Assembly: GCF_016651255.1 (NCBI RefSeq)
Contig: NZ_JAEKEG010000068.1
Span: 1 to 35,557 of the forward strand
DNA: 35,557 nucleotides
Direction: 5' to 3'
Source: Pseudomonas sp. TH10
Lineage (GTDB): Bacteria > Pseudomonadota > Gammaproteobacteria > Pseudomonadales > Pseudomonadaceae
The translations under genes were made by a program, and so were the position numbers. Under the pieces are notes generated by a model. That model was not told the origin of the DNA. It saw nothing but the letters and a program-made list of their open reading frames with translations, and did not search any database. Shown here one piece after another: positions 1 through 7,019 of the stretch (position 1 is the first letter of the stretch; each line of letters begins with the position of its first letter).

Positions 1-136
1 ACTCGTCGGCATTGAAGCCGGCACCGGCGCAACTACGGCCGAGCAACAGCCCGTGCAGCTCAGCGGGCGAGACGTTATGCCCGCTGGAAGTCAGCAGGGT
101 GGCGAAGGCTTGGTACGGGGAATTCTGAATGGGCAT
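1..136 (-). CDS. YgfB/YecA (UPF0149) family protein, 5' part only
   Basis: Reading the minus strand from the ATG at 136 gives [15 protein letters not shown] and then an [12 protein letters not shown] stretch, the N-terminal signature of the UPF0149 (YgfB/YecA) family. About 45 codons are present before the window edge, so the C-terminal part is missing. The gene diverges from the small coiled-coil gene and zapA, the arrangement I recall from other Pseudomonas genomes. The biochemical role is not settled for most members and nothing here decides it. The family call rests on remembered N-terminal similarity. Confidence 0.8.
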   Translation of the reverse strand, partial: MPIQNSPYQAFATLLTSSGHNVSPAELHGLLLGRSCAGAGFNADE

Positions 137-200
137 GGGCAGCTAGGCGCCAGACGGCGCTATGTCTAGAATGAAGGCCTTGTATCCTACATCGACTCCT

Positions 201-330
201 CTGCAGGAGCGAGCTTGTTCCGGGCGGCGATCCGACGATGGTCGCAAACGATAACGCGGTGTACGTGCCCCCCCGCAGCGTTCTCGGGTTCATCGTCGGA
301 TCGCCGCCCCGACCAAGCTCGCTCCTGCAG
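201..330. repeat. Large inverted-repeat element (REP doublet type) in a divergent promoter region
   Basis: The outer arms 201-217 and 314-330 are perfect 17-base inverted copies, starting CTGCAGGAGCGAGCTTG. The inner arms 222-240 and 291-309 are perfect 19-base inverted copies containing GGCGATCCGACGATG. Only four unpaired positions per side separate the two blocks, so 40-base arms enclose a 50-base centre. The outer part resembles the GGAGCGAGC(C/T)TG REP core common in fluorescent pseudomonads. It sits between the ygfB-type start and the small coiled-coil gene, 27 bases before the latter's ATG. Confidence 0.85.
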
Positions 331-357
331 TCCGACACCCATCAGACAGTGAACACA

Positions 358-567
358 ATGGAAGACAACGACCTGCAAGCGCTGATGGCCAGACTCGAAC
401 TGCTGATTGGCCGAGTCGAGCAACTAAAGAGTCAAAATGCACTCTTACTAGCTCAGGAAAAGACCTGGCGCGAGGAACGCGCGCACCTCATTGAAAAAAA
501 CGAAATCGCCCGGCGTAAGGTCGAATCGATGATTTCGCGCCTCAAGGCCCTGGAGCAAGACTCATGA
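358..567 (+). CDS. TIGR02449 family small coiled-coil protein (SlyX/ZapB-like)
   Basis: This 69-residue protein starts MEDNDLQALMARLELLIGR and is almost entirely helical heptads with charged residues, consistent with a coiled coil. I chose the ATG at 358 because the longer reading from 238 runs through the inverted repeat. It overlaps zapA by four bases (stop and start share ATGA), so the two are very likely translated together. In gamma-proteobacteria a protein of this kind sits next to zapA and is suspected to act with the Z-ring, by analogy with ZapB, but that role is inferred. No signal peptide or enzyme motif is visible. Confidence 0.85.
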   Translation: MEDNDLQALMARLELLIGRVEQLKSQNALLLAQEKTWREERAHLIEKNEIARRKVESMISRLKALEQDS

Positions 568-881
568 GTTCAAGCAATAGCGTTACCGTGCAAATCCTCG
601 ACAAAGAATATTCGATCATTTGCCCGCAGGAAGAACGCAGCAATCTGGTCAGCGCCGCCCGTTACCTGGACGGCAAGATGCGCGAGATCCGCAGCAGCGG
701 CAAAGTCATCGGTGCCGATCGCATTGCCGTGATGGCCGCGCTGAACATCACTCACGACCTCTTGCACAAAGAAGAGCGCCCGGACATTCAGGCCAGCGGT
801 TCGACCCGTGAACAGGTGCGCGACTTGCTCGATCGTGTCGATCTGGTACTCGCCGACGATCAGAACACCACCAAGGGCTGA
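564..881 (+). CDS. zapA: Cell division protein ZapA
   Basis: This 105-residue protein matches ZapA. The N-terminal beta-strand region has the pattern VTVQILDKEYSIICP, followed by a helix containing LVSAARYLDGKMREIRSSGK and a C-terminal coiled coil. ZapA binds FtsZ filaments and crosslinks them at the cytoplasmic Z-ring. The length is normal for the family. Its ATG overlaps the stop of the preceding coiled-coil gene, so the two form a small operon. The 6S RNA gene starts about 30 bases after its stop, the usual zapA-ssrS-fthC order of gamma-proteobacteria. Confidence 0.95.
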   Translation: MSSSNSVTVQILDKEYSIICPQEERSNLVSAARYLDGKMREIRSSGKVIGADRIAVMAALNITHDLLHKEERPDIQASGSTREQVRDLLDRVDLVLADDQNTTKG

Positions 882-900
882 TTCGACTGGCCGCTTGCGG

Positions 901-906
901 TATACT
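901..906 (+). promoter_or_regulatory. -10 element of the 6S RNA promoter
   Basis: TATACT lies 6-8 bases before the expected 5' end of 6S RNA and is a good sigma-70 -10 hexamer. No clear -35 box is visible at the right spacing upstream, inside the end of zapA. Confidence 0.55.
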
Positions 907-912
907 CGCGGC

Positions 913-1089
913 ACTCCCTGGGGTGCTTGCCAGTTGACGATGTCCCTGAGCCGATTCGCACTACCCTGGAAGTTGCACGTTGGGCTGGTGTGCATGTCCG
1001 CTAGACGGAAAGCCTTAAAGTCTACTGCATCTTCCACCTTGAACTTTCGGGTTCAAGGGCTAAGTTGACAGCGGTTCATCCGGGGAGCC
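913..1089 (+). ncRNA. ssrS: 6S RNA
   Basis: The stretch carries the conserved Pseudomonas 6S elements in order: CTCCCTGGGGTG at the 5' end, GTCCCTGAGCCGATTCG, GGGCTGGTGTGCATGTCCGC, GGAAAGCCTTAA, the hairpin CTTGAACTTTCGGGTTCAAG and a 3' CATCCGGGGAGC that can pair back to the 5' end. 6S RNA mimics an open promoter and binds sigma-70 RNA polymerase in stationary phase. The zapA-ssrS-fthC position is the canonical one. The ends are estimated from the closing stem and the upstream TATACT box and may be off by a few bases. Confidence 0.93.
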
Positions 1090-1096
1090 TGATTCG

Positions 1097-1131
1097 AATC
1101 CGATGTCGGTTAATCCGACATCGGATTTTTT
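1097..1131 (+). terminator. Rho-independent terminator after 6S RNA
   Basis: A perfect 13-base-pair stem (1097-1109 with 1115-1127, arm AATCCGATGTCGG) has a TTAAT loop and runs into a T tract. It lies between 6S RNA and fthC and should stop most 6S transcripts. Confidence 0.9.
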
Positions 1132-1168
1132 ATGCGTACGTTTTCGTCCCACCTGCCGAAGCCGAACC

Positions 1169-1783
1169 ATGACCGAACCCGCGCTGCTGCCCCGCCCGCA
1201 ACTTCGCCGCCTGCTGCGCAAGGCGCGCCGTTCGCTGACCAAGAGCGAACAACGCCAAGCGGCCAAAGGCCTGTACCGGCAACTGGCGCAAGACCCGCAC
1301 TTTCGCCGGGCGAAACATATTTCCCTGTACCTGCCCACCGACGGTGAAATCGATCCGCGCCTGCTGCTGGGTGAAGCGCAGCGTCGGGGCAAGGCGACGT
1401 ACCTGCCGGTGCTCAGCGCCTGGCCAAGAACCAAAATGGTCTTTCAGCGGATTCGTCCCGGCGAACAACTCAAACCCAATCGCTTTCGCATTCTCGAGCC
1501 GCGGGCCAATCTGGCGCAGCAACGCAAGGTCTGGGCGCTGGATCTGGTGTTGTTGCCTTTGGTTGGGTTTGACGATGTCGGTGGGCGACTGGGGATGGGC
1601 GGCGGTTTTTATGATCGCAGCCTGGCGTATCTGGCCCGGCGCAAAAGCTGGCGCAAGCCGACGTTGCTGGGGCTGGCCCATGAATGTCAGAAGGTCGAAC
1701 GCTTGGCGCAGGCAAGTTGGGATGTGCCGTTACAAGGCACGGTAACGGACAGAGGCTGGTATTTCGCAGGTATCGCACCGTAG
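1169..1783 (+). CDS. fthC: 5-formyltetrahydrofolate cyclo-ligase
   Basis: This 204-residue protein belongs to the 5-formyltetrahydrofolate cyclo-ligase (YgfA/MTHFS) family, which converts 5-formyl-THF to 5,10-methenyl-THF with ATP. The signature GMGGGFYDR is at residues 142-150, and an Arg/Lys-rich N-terminal helix is followed by the RRAKHISLYLPTDGEID strand region. The ATG at 1169 was chosen because the earlier frame opening at 1103 lies inside the 6S terminator. No strong ribosome-binding site precedes it. The stop TAG is part of the adjacent inverted repeat (GTAGGAGC). E. coli names the gene ygfA. Confidence 0.93.
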   Translation: MTEPALLPRPQLRRLLRKARRSLTKSEQRQAAKGLYRQLAQDPHFRRAKHISLYLPTDGEIDPRLLLGEAQRRGKATYLPVLSAWPRTKMVFQRIRPGEQLKPNRFRILEPRANLAQQRKVWALDLVLLPLVGFDDVGGRLGMGGGFYDRSLAYLARRKSWRKPTLLGLAHECQKVERLAQASWDVPLQGTVTDRGWYFAGIAP

Positions 1784-1868
1784 GAGCAAAGCTTGCTCAC
1801 GATAGCGATCTTTCAGGCAGTTGGATGTTCAATGTGACGCCGCCGTCGCGAGCAAGCTTTGCTCCTAC
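1780..1868. repeat. REP inverted pair
   Basis: GTAGGAGCAAAGCTTGCTC (1780-1798) and its exact reverse complement (1850-1868) flank a 51-base centre. The first arm supplies the TAG stop codon of fthC. Confidence 0.85.
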
Positions 1869-1891
1869 AGGTGCGGCGTCCGGAAATCAGA

Positions 1892-2047
1892 TCAGCGCTT
1901 GAACGCGGTCGACTGTTGAACCTGTTGCGCGACTTCGATTGGAGCGTCAGCTTTGGTTGTCCACAGACTCTGCGCGTAACCGGTGGTCACGACGCCCAGG
2001 CCAAACAAAATTACCAAAGTCCATAGTAAATCCGGTTTGCGTTTCAT
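1892..2047 (-). CDS. Small single-pass membrane protein, 51 residues
   Basis: The minus strand from the ATG at 2047 encodes MKRKPDLLWTLVILFGLGVV, then TTGYAQSLW and a polar tail ending AFKR. It has a positive N-terminus, one hydrophobic segment at about residues 7-21 and a soluble C-terminal part, so it is probably a membrane-anchored peptide. A G-rich ribosome-binding site (TTTGGGGGGCAATCG) precedes the ATG. I recall similar short proteins next to fthC in other Pseudomonas genomes, but no function is known to me. It is convergent with fthC and separated from it by the REP pair. Confidence 0.75.
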   Translation of the reverse strand: MKRKPDLLWTLVILFGLGVVTTGYAQSLWTTKADAPIEVAQQVQQSTAFKR

Positions 2048-2242
2048 CGATTGCCCCCCAAAGGCACATCAACACGATGACAGCAGCGGTTTCCGTTGTA
2101 GGCCGTGCAGCAGCGTCAAGCTAAGAAGGCCGGCATTTTGCGGCAACGTGAACCGCTGCGCAAACGCTGACGTCAACCGACCGTCGGTTTGTCATAAAAT
2201 TGCCCGACAACCTGCCCAATGACCGTCTCAGGAGCAAAAACC

Positions 2243-2692
2243 ATGGCCTATTGGCTAATGAAATCCGAACCCGATGAACTGTCCATCAAAGGTCTGGAAA
2301 AGCTCGGCAAAGCGCGCTGGGACGGGGTTCGCAACTATCAGGCGCGCAATTTCCTGCGGGCCATGACGGTAGGCGACGAGTTTTTCTTCTATCACTCCAG
2401 TTGTCCGGAGCCGGGGATCGCCGGGATCGGCAAGATCATTGCAGCCGCATACCCGGACCCTACGGCTCTGGAGCCTGAAAGCCATTACTACGACCCGAAG
2501 GCCACGGCCGAGAAAAACGCCTGGAGCGCGATTGATGTCGCCCATGTGGAGACGTTTGCCAAGGTGTTGAAGCTGGACTACCTGAAACAGCAGGCGGCGC
2601 TGGCCGAGATGCCGCTGGTGCACAAAGGCTCGCGGCTGTCGGTGATGCCGGTTACCCCTGAGCAATGGGCGGCGGTGATTGCTTTGCGCTAA
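2243..2692 (+). CDS. EVE domain-containing protein
   Basis: This 149-residue protein is a single EVE domain (PUA-like fold, thymocyte nuclear protein 1 group). It opens MAYWLMKSEPDELSI, with WDGVRNYQARNFLR and the GDEFFFYHSSCPEPGIAGIG strand that are typical of the family. EVE domains are thought to bind modified bases in DNA or RNA; the ligand of this housekeeping version is unknown. The ATG at 2243 follows CAGGAGCAAAAACC, a good ribosome-binding site, so I prefer it to the upstream in-frame start at 2219. The gene stands alone, 93 bases before the convergent FliL-like gene's start region. Confidence 0.92.
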   Translation: MAYWLMKSEPDELSIKGLEKLGKARWDGVRNYQARNFLRAMTVGDEFFFYHSSCPEPGIAGIGKIIAAAYPDPTALEPESHYYDPKATAEKNAWSAIDVAHVETFAKVLKLDYLKQQAALAEMPLVHKGSRLSVMPVTPEQWAAVIALR

Positions 2693-2696
2693 TGCA

Positions 2697-2776
2697 CAAA
2701 GATCGCAGCCTGCGACAGCGCCTTCAGGCGTTCGCGCTCACAGACAGGAACTGCCGCTGGCTGCCATCTTTTGAGG
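2697..2776. repeat. Degenerate REP-like inverted repeat
   Basis: AAAGATCGCAGCCTGCGACAGC near 2699 is faced by a diverged partner ending GCTGGCTGCCATCTTTT near 2772. This is the AAGATCGCAGCCT family also seen at 6906, 22884 and 25770. It fills the gap between two convergent genes. Confidence 0.5.
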
Positions 2777-2798
2777 TTTAAATCAGACAAAGAAAGGC

Positions 2799-3206
2799 TT
2801 ACTGAATGATCAGGTTGTTGAACAACAGATCCTCAACCACCGGCTTGCCGGTCTCGTCATTCATCACTTGCTGAGTCTGCTTCAGCGCTTCCTGACGCAG
2901 CTTCTCTTTACCCTCGATGCTGCTCATCGCCTCGGTCGACTGCTGGGTAAACAACGCCACCAGTTGATTACGAATCAGCGGTTCGTTGGCCTTGACCAGC
3001 TTGCTCGCCTCGTCGCCGGTCACGCGCAAAGCCACGTCAGCCTTGTAGACCTTGAGCTTTGGCGTGCCGTCCAGCCCGTAGTTGCCCACAAACGGCGGGC
3101 TCAAGGTGATATAGCTGACCTTCGGCGCTTCGCCTTCTTTGGCCTCTTCGGCCAGCGCTGCCACAGGCAGAGACAGGGCCAGCAACAACATGATCCACGC
3201 TTTCAC
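2799..3206 (-). CDS. FliL-like flagellar basal body-associated family protein (secreted)
   Basis: This 135-residue protein starts VKAWIMLLLALSLPVAALA, a clear signal peptide or anchor, followed by a FliL-like domain containing YITLSPPFVGNY, a LKVYKADVALRV strand and EPLIRNQLVALF. FliL proteins bind the flagellar stator, but this copy has no flagellar neighbours and may do something else. The GTG at 3206 was chosen because AAGGAG lies six bases before it and the hydrophobic segment follows at once; the ATG further upstream lacks these. It is convergent with the EVE gene and divergent from the quinone oxidoreductase. Confidence 0.85.
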   Translation of the reverse strand: MKAWIMLLLALSLPVAALAEEAKEGEAPKVSYITLSPPFVGNYGLDGTPKLKVYKADVALRVTGDEASKLVKANEPLIRNQLVALFTQQSTEAMSSIEGKEKLRQEALKQTQQVMNDETGKPVVEDLLFNNLIIQ

Positions 3207-3356
3207 AATTCGCTCCTTATCCGGTTTGCGGCCTAGCATAACGACCCGCCGCGCAAGCACAAGCTTATGGCTGACTATCAGGGTCGGGCATGCTCGTTGA
3301 CCCGTTGACTGACACACCTACACTTATCGGCCATCACTCCCAAAGGAATAGCCCTG

Positions 3357-4334
3357 ATGAAAGCCGTGCTGTGCAAAGCCTTCGGCCCTGCCGAATCGCT
3401 GGTGCTGGAAGACGTCGCCAGCCCTGTCGCGAAAAAGAACGAAATCCTGCTGGACGTGCACGCCGCCGGGGTCAACTTTCCGGACACGCTGATCATCGAG
3501 GGCAAGTACCAGTTCAAACCGCCCTTCCCGTTCTCCCCGGGCGGTGAGGCCGCGGGGGTGGTTCGCGAAGTCGGCGAAAAGGTCAGTCATCTCAAGGTCG
3601 GCGATCGGGTCATGGCCCTGACCGGCTGGGGCAGTTTCGCCGAACAGGTCGCCGTGCCGGGCTATAACGTCCTGCCGATTCCGCCATCAATGGACTTCAA
3701 TATCGCTGCCGCCTTCAGCATGACTTACGGCACCTCGATGCACGCGCTCAAGCAAAGAGGCAACCTGCAGCCGGGTGAAACCCTGCTGGTACTGGGCGCC
3801 TCCGGAGGGGTCGGCCTGGCCGCCGTGGAAATCGGCAAAGCCATGGGCGCCCGCGTCATCGCCGCCGCCAGCAGTGCCGAGAAACTCGCCGTAGCCAAGG
3901 CGGCCGGCGCAGACGAGCTGATCAACTACAGCGAAACCAGCCTCAAGGATGAGATCAAACGCCTGACCGATGGCCAGGGCGCCGACGTGATCTACGACCC
4001 GGTCGGCGGCGACCTGTTCGACCAGGCCATCCGCGCCATCGCCTGGAACGGCCGCCTGCTGGTAGTGGGTTTTGCCAGTGGGCGTATTCCGGAACTGCCG
4101 GTGAACCTTGCGTTGCTCAAGGGCGCAGCGGTAGTCGGGGTGTTCTGGGGCTCGTTTGCCCAACGCCAGCCGCAAGACAATGCGGCGAACTTCCAGCAGC
4201 TGTTTGGCTGGTTCGCTGAAGGCAAATTGAAGCCTCTGGTGTCGCAGGTGTATCCGCTTAGCAATGCGGCACAGGCAATCAATGACCTTGGACAGCGCAA
4301 GGCGGTCGGCAAGGTGGTGGTGCAAGTTCGCTAA
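3357..4334 (+). CDS. NADPH:quinone oxidoreductase family protein
   Basis: This 325-residue protein is a medium-chain dehydrogenase/reductase of the zeta-crystallin/quinone oxidoreductase branch. The N-terminal GroES-like domain has HAAGVNFPDTLIIEGKYQ, and the Rossmann fold begins near residue 143 with LVLGASGGVGLAAVEIGKA, binding NAD(P)H. The zinc-ligand cysteines of true alcohol dehydrogenases are absent. It probably reduces quinones or enones with NADPH in the cytoplasm; the natural substrate cannot be read from sequence. The start follows AAAGGAATAGCCCTG. It is a single gene, divergent from the FliL-like gene. Confidence 0.9.
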   Translation: MKAVLCKAFGPAESLVLEDVASPVAKKNEILLDVHAAGVNFPDTLIIEGKYQFKPPFPFSPGGEAAGVVREVGEKVSHLKVGDRVMALTGWGSFAEQVAVPGYNVLPIPPSMDFNIAAAFSMTYGTSMHALKQRGNLQPGETLLVLGASGGVGLAAVEIGKAMGARVIAAASSAEKLAVAKAAGADELINYSETSLKDEIKRLTDGQGADVIYDPVGGDLFDQAIRAIAWNGRLLVVGFASGRIPELPVNLALLKGAAVVGVFWGSFAQRQPQDNAANFQQLFGWFAEGKLKPLVSQVYPLSNAAQAINDLGQRKAVGKVVVQVR

Positions 4335-4580
4335 AGCTCTGGAGCGGTCTGGCCTGGACCCACCCCGTCCAGGTCAACTCCTCAGCCGGACTTCCTCCAT
4401 GAATCGATTCGCGAACGGCTTCCTGCATCGTTTACAGGCCGAAAAACCGAAAAAGAACGTGATGACTTCCGGTACGCACGCAGGACATTCCCCCTGAAAC
4501 CTGGCTAAAGCGTGCGCCCGAGTGCGTGAGCGCGACCAAAGCAATCCTTCCTGCAACGTCCTTCATTTATGCCTGAGCGA

Positions 4581-4600
4581 CAGGTTCGTAAAAGAACATG
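4581..4600. promoter_or_regulatory. Putative GlpR operator 1
   Basis: CAGGTTCGTAAAAGAACATG matches the E. coli GlpR consensus as I remember it (WATGTTCGWTAWCGAACATW) at 15 of 20 positions, with the GTTCG...GAAC dyad intact. It lies 110 bases before the glpT start. Confidence 0.6.
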
Positions 4601-4644
4601 CGACTTCCAACATTTTCCGCTGTTTTGGCGATGCGAACCGGTGC

Positions 4645-4664
4645 TATTTTCGGTAACGAAACTG
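4645..4664. promoter_or_regulatory. Putative GlpR operator 2
   Basis: TATTTTCGGTAACGAAACTG contains the perfect dyad TTTCG-GTAA-CGAAA and matches the remembered GlpR consensus at 15 of 20 positions. Its centre is 64 bases from operator 1, about six helical turns, so both would lie on one face of the DNA. It is 46 bases before the glpT ATG. Confidence 0.6.
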
Positions 4665-4709
4665 TAACATTCGCATCCGCAGTCAAAACAAGAAATTTGG
4701 AGCTCTTGA

Positions 4710-6059
4710 ATGTTTGCTTTCTTTCGACCTGCCGCACATCAGGCTCCATTGCCTGAAGAAAAAATAGACAGCACTTACCGACGCCTGCGCTGGCAGATCT
4801 TCGCCGGTATTTTCTTTGGCTATGCGGGTTATTACCTGCTGCGCAAAAACTTCTCGCTGGCCATGCCGTACTTGATCGACGAAGGCTACAGCCGCGGTGA
4901 TCTGGGTCTGGCGATGTCGGCGATTGCCATCGCCTATGGCTTGTCGAAGTTCCTCATGGGCCTGGTGTCCGACCGTTCAAACCCGCGTTTCTTCCTGCCT
5001 TTCGGCCTGTTGGTGTCGGCCGGGGTGATGTTCGTTTTCGGTTTCGCACCGTGGGCAACGTCCAGCGTGACCATGATGTTCATTCTGCTGTTCATCAACG
5101 GCTGGGCCCAGGGCATGGGCTGGCCGCCAAGTGGCCGGACGATGGTGCACTGGTGGTCGCAGAAAGAACGTGGCGGCGTGGTCTCGGTATGGAACGTGGC
5201 GCATAACGTCGGTGGCGGCCTGATCGGCCCGCTGTTCCTGCTCGGCATGGGCCTGTTCAACGACTGGCACGCGGCGTTCTACGTACCGGCAGCCGTAGCC
5301 TTGGCCGTGGCGGTATTTGCCTTCATCACCATGCGCGACACCCCGCAATCGGTTGGCCTGCCGCCAATCGAAAAGTACAAGAACGATTACCCGGAAGGCT
5401 ACGACGCCAGCCACGAAGACGAATTCAGCGCGAAAGAAATCTTCGTCAAATACGTGCTGCGCAACAAAATGCTCTGGTACATCGCCATGGCCAACGTCTT
5501 CGTCTACCTGCTGCGCTATGGCGTGCTGGACTGGGCACCGACCTATCTGAAAGAAGCCAAGGGTTTCACCGTCGATAAAACTTCCTGGGCTTACTTCTTT
5601 TACGAGTGGGCGGGTATTCCGGGCACGCTGCTGTGCGGCTGGATGTCGGACAAGATCTTCCGTGGCAACCGCGGCCTGACCGGCATGGTGTTCATGGCGC
5701 TGGTAACTGTGGCGACCCTGGTTTACTGGCTGAACCCGGCTGGCAACCCGACCGTCGACATGATCGCGCTGTTCTCGATCGGCTTCCTGATCTACGGCCC
5801 GGTGATGCTGATCGGTCTGCAGGCGCTGGAACTGGCACCGAAAAAAGCCGCTGGCACAGCGGCCGGTTTCACCGGTCTGTTTGGTTATCTGGGCGGTTCG
5901 GTCGCGGCGAGTGCGGCGATGGGCTACACCGTTGACCACTTCGGCTGGGACGGTGGGTTCGTGCTGCTGGTGGGCGCTTGCCTGCTGTCGATGGCCTTCC
6001 TGGCACCCACGCTGTGGCACAAGCAAGTGGCCAGTCAGAGCCGTGAAGCCGTCGCCTGA
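4710..6059 (+). CDS. glpT: Glycerol-3-phosphate transporter
   Basis: This 449-residue protein is a 12-helix major facilitator of the organophosphate:phosphate antiporter family and is close in length to E. coli GlpT (452). Visible marks are [20 protein letters not shown] with the conserved arginine after helix 1, [33 protein letters not shown] in helices 4-5, and [13 protein letters not shown]. It exchanges sn-glycerol-3-phosphate for phosphate across the inner membrane. The start follows TTGGAGCTCTTGA. Two GlpR-like operators upstream suggest induction by glycerol-3-phosphate. It stands alone, away from the glpFKRD genes. Its 3' end overlaps the convergent chaC-type gene by 25 bases. Confidence 0.95.
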   Translation: MFAFFRPAAHQAPLPEEKIDSTYRRLRWQIFAGIFFGYAGYYLLRKNFSLAMPYLIDEGYSRGDLGLAMSAIAIAYGLSKFLMGLVSDRSNPRFFLPFGLLVSAGVMFVFGFAPWATSSVTMMFILLFINGWAQGMGWPPSGRTMVHWWSQKERGGVVSVWNVAHNVGGGLIGPLFLLGMGLFNDWHAAFYVPAAVALAVAVFAFITMRDTPQSVGLPPIEKYKNDYPEGYDASHEDEFSAKEIFVKYVLRNKMLWYIAMANVFVYLLRYGVLDWAPTYLKEAKGFTVDKTSWAYFFYEWAGIPGTLLCGWMSDKIFRGNRGLTGMVFMALVTVATLVYWLNPAGNPTVDMIALFSIGFLIYGPVMLIGLQALELAPKKAAGTAAGFTGLFGYLGGSVAASAAMGYTVDHFGWDGGFVLLVGACLLSMAFLAPTLWHKQVASQSREAVA

Positions 6060-6703
6060 TCCACTGAGGACTTGCAGCGCTTGAGCCGCGCCTCCAGATT
6101 CCGGTCTGGCATGGCGTGGCTACGCAAGGCGTGGGCGGTCTGCTCGACGTAATCGCGAGTAGTGCCGTAGCGCCCGCAAGCATTTTCGAATACCTGACTC
6201 AGCACGTGGTCCGGCAAGTTGCCGGCGTAGCTGGGCAAGTGTCGCTCCAACACGAACCCCAATGCCTGGACCTGACTTCCGTCTTCGAGACGGCAGTTGA
6301 GCCAGTGTGGGCGATAGGAAGGGAATGGCATTTCGCGCTGCCAGAGCGCATACAGCGAGGCATCCAGCTGTTCTTCCGGCAAGCGATACGCGAAGCCGCT
6401 GCACGAACCGCCACGATCCAGACCAAACACCAGACCGGGCATTTCCGGCGTACCGCGATGCTCGTGCGACCACAGGTACAAGCCGCGATGGTAGCCATGC
6501 ACGCGGCCGCGCACCCTTTCCACCGCCGTGCATTCCGGCCGCCAGATCAGCGAACCGTAGGCGAACAGCCACACCGGCCCGCCCTTGTGGCGCGCCATGG
6601 TGGATTGCATGGAAGCGAGAAGTTGTTCGTGCGTCAGCTGCGGCCCAAGATCGAGCCGCGGAGGGTAAGCCAGGTTCAGAAAAGCGTTTTCAATGGCACT
6701 CAT
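6035..6703 (-). CDS. ChaC-type gamma-glutamylcyclotransferase
   Basis: This 222-residue protein belongs to the ChaC/GCG family, which cleaves glutathione to 5-oxoproline and Cys-Gly. The substrate-loop motif [14 protein letters not shown] lies at about residues 44-57, followed by [20 protein letters not shown]. The likely catalytic glutamate is in the LPEEQLD region, and [14 protein letters not shown] lies towards the C-terminus. The first 40 residues are a family-typical extension. It probably acts in cytoplasmic glutathione turnover. Its end runs 25 bases into glpT on the other strand. An unusual AT-rich region with palindromes lies upstream. Confidence 0.9.
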   Translation of the reverse strand: MSAIENAFLNLAYPPRLDLGPQLTHEQLLASMQSTMARHKGGPVWLFAYGSLIWRPECTAVERVRGRVHGYHRGLYLWSHEHRGTPEMPGLVFGLDRGGSCSGFAYRLPEEQLDASLYALWQREMPFPSYRPHWLNCRLEDGSQVQALGFVLERHLPSYAGNLPDHVLSQVFENACGRYGTTRDYVEQTAHALRSHAMPDRNLEARLKRCKSSVDQATASRL

Positions 6704-6844
6704 GGCGAATAGCGTTCAGCTCCCCGCGGGTGAAGAATTACTTAATAGAACGCACCGCTGTAACAATAAGGCACATATGTTTTAAGGCAATTTAAGTGCC
6801 ATGGCACAGTTATTAATCGATTGCCTGATTGATATATAACCTAG

Positions 6845-6872
6845 CGGTATTTATCCAATTAGATAAATACCG
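6845..6872. repeat. Perfect 11-bp inverted repeat with 6-base centre
   Basis: CGGTATTTATC (6845-6855) and GATAAATACCG (6862-6872) flank CAATTA. There is no T tract on either side, so an operator or RNA hairpin is more likely than a terminator. Confidence 0.7.
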
Positions 6873-6905
6873 ATCGGCTATATAGAGAGTTATAAGGATA
6901 CAAAG

Positions 6906-6984
6906 CGTAGGAGCTGCCGCAGGCTGCGATCTTTTGATCTTCAAAAGCAAAGTCAAAAGATCGCAGCCTGCGGCATCCCCTACG
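6906..6984. repeat. REP inverted pair (AAGATCGCAGCCT family)
   Basis: CGTAGGAGCTGCCGCAGGCTGCGATCTTTTGA is faced by TCAAAAGATCGCAGCCTGCGGCATCCCCTACG. The two arms are nearly identical inverted copies. It lies just after the end of the reductase gene. Confidence 0.85.
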
Positions 6985-7019
6985 AAGGCAAGGTCAGAAT
7001 CGCAGGCCAAGAGCGAGGC

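Larger units (their letters stand above)
4335..4709. other. Intergenic region upstream of glpT
   Basis: This 375-base gap holds no believable gene. Near its start is a short dyad, CCTGGAC facing GTCCAGG (about 4353-4374), without a T tract. Its last 130 bases hold two GlpR-like operators and presumably the glpT promoter. A weak AT-rich TATTTT at 4645 may be a -10 box overlapping the second operator. Confidence 0.6.
6704..7019. other. AT-rich intergenic region upstream of the chaC-type gene
   Basis: These 316 bases hold no credible gene. The part at about 6730-6900 is strikingly AT-rich for this chromosome. It contains the palindrome GTGCCATGGCAC at 6796-6807 and a perfect 11-base-pair inverted repeat at 6845-6872. 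On the minus strand, TTGCCT and TATTGT 16 bases apart (about 6767-6794) could be the chaC promoter. The last 110 bases are a REP pair. Confidence 0.6.

Noticed and set aside
238..357. N-terminal extension of the coiled-coil gene
   Set aside because: It is encoded by the inverted repeat and is unrelated to the family; the ATG at 358 fits.
1103..1168. Upstream start for fthC
   Set aside because: It lies in the 6S terminator hairpin and gives residues foreign to the family.
6813..7010. 65-codon frame in the AT-rich gap
   Set aside because: It overlaps the REP pair, lacks a ribosome-binding site and has no similarity I recognise.
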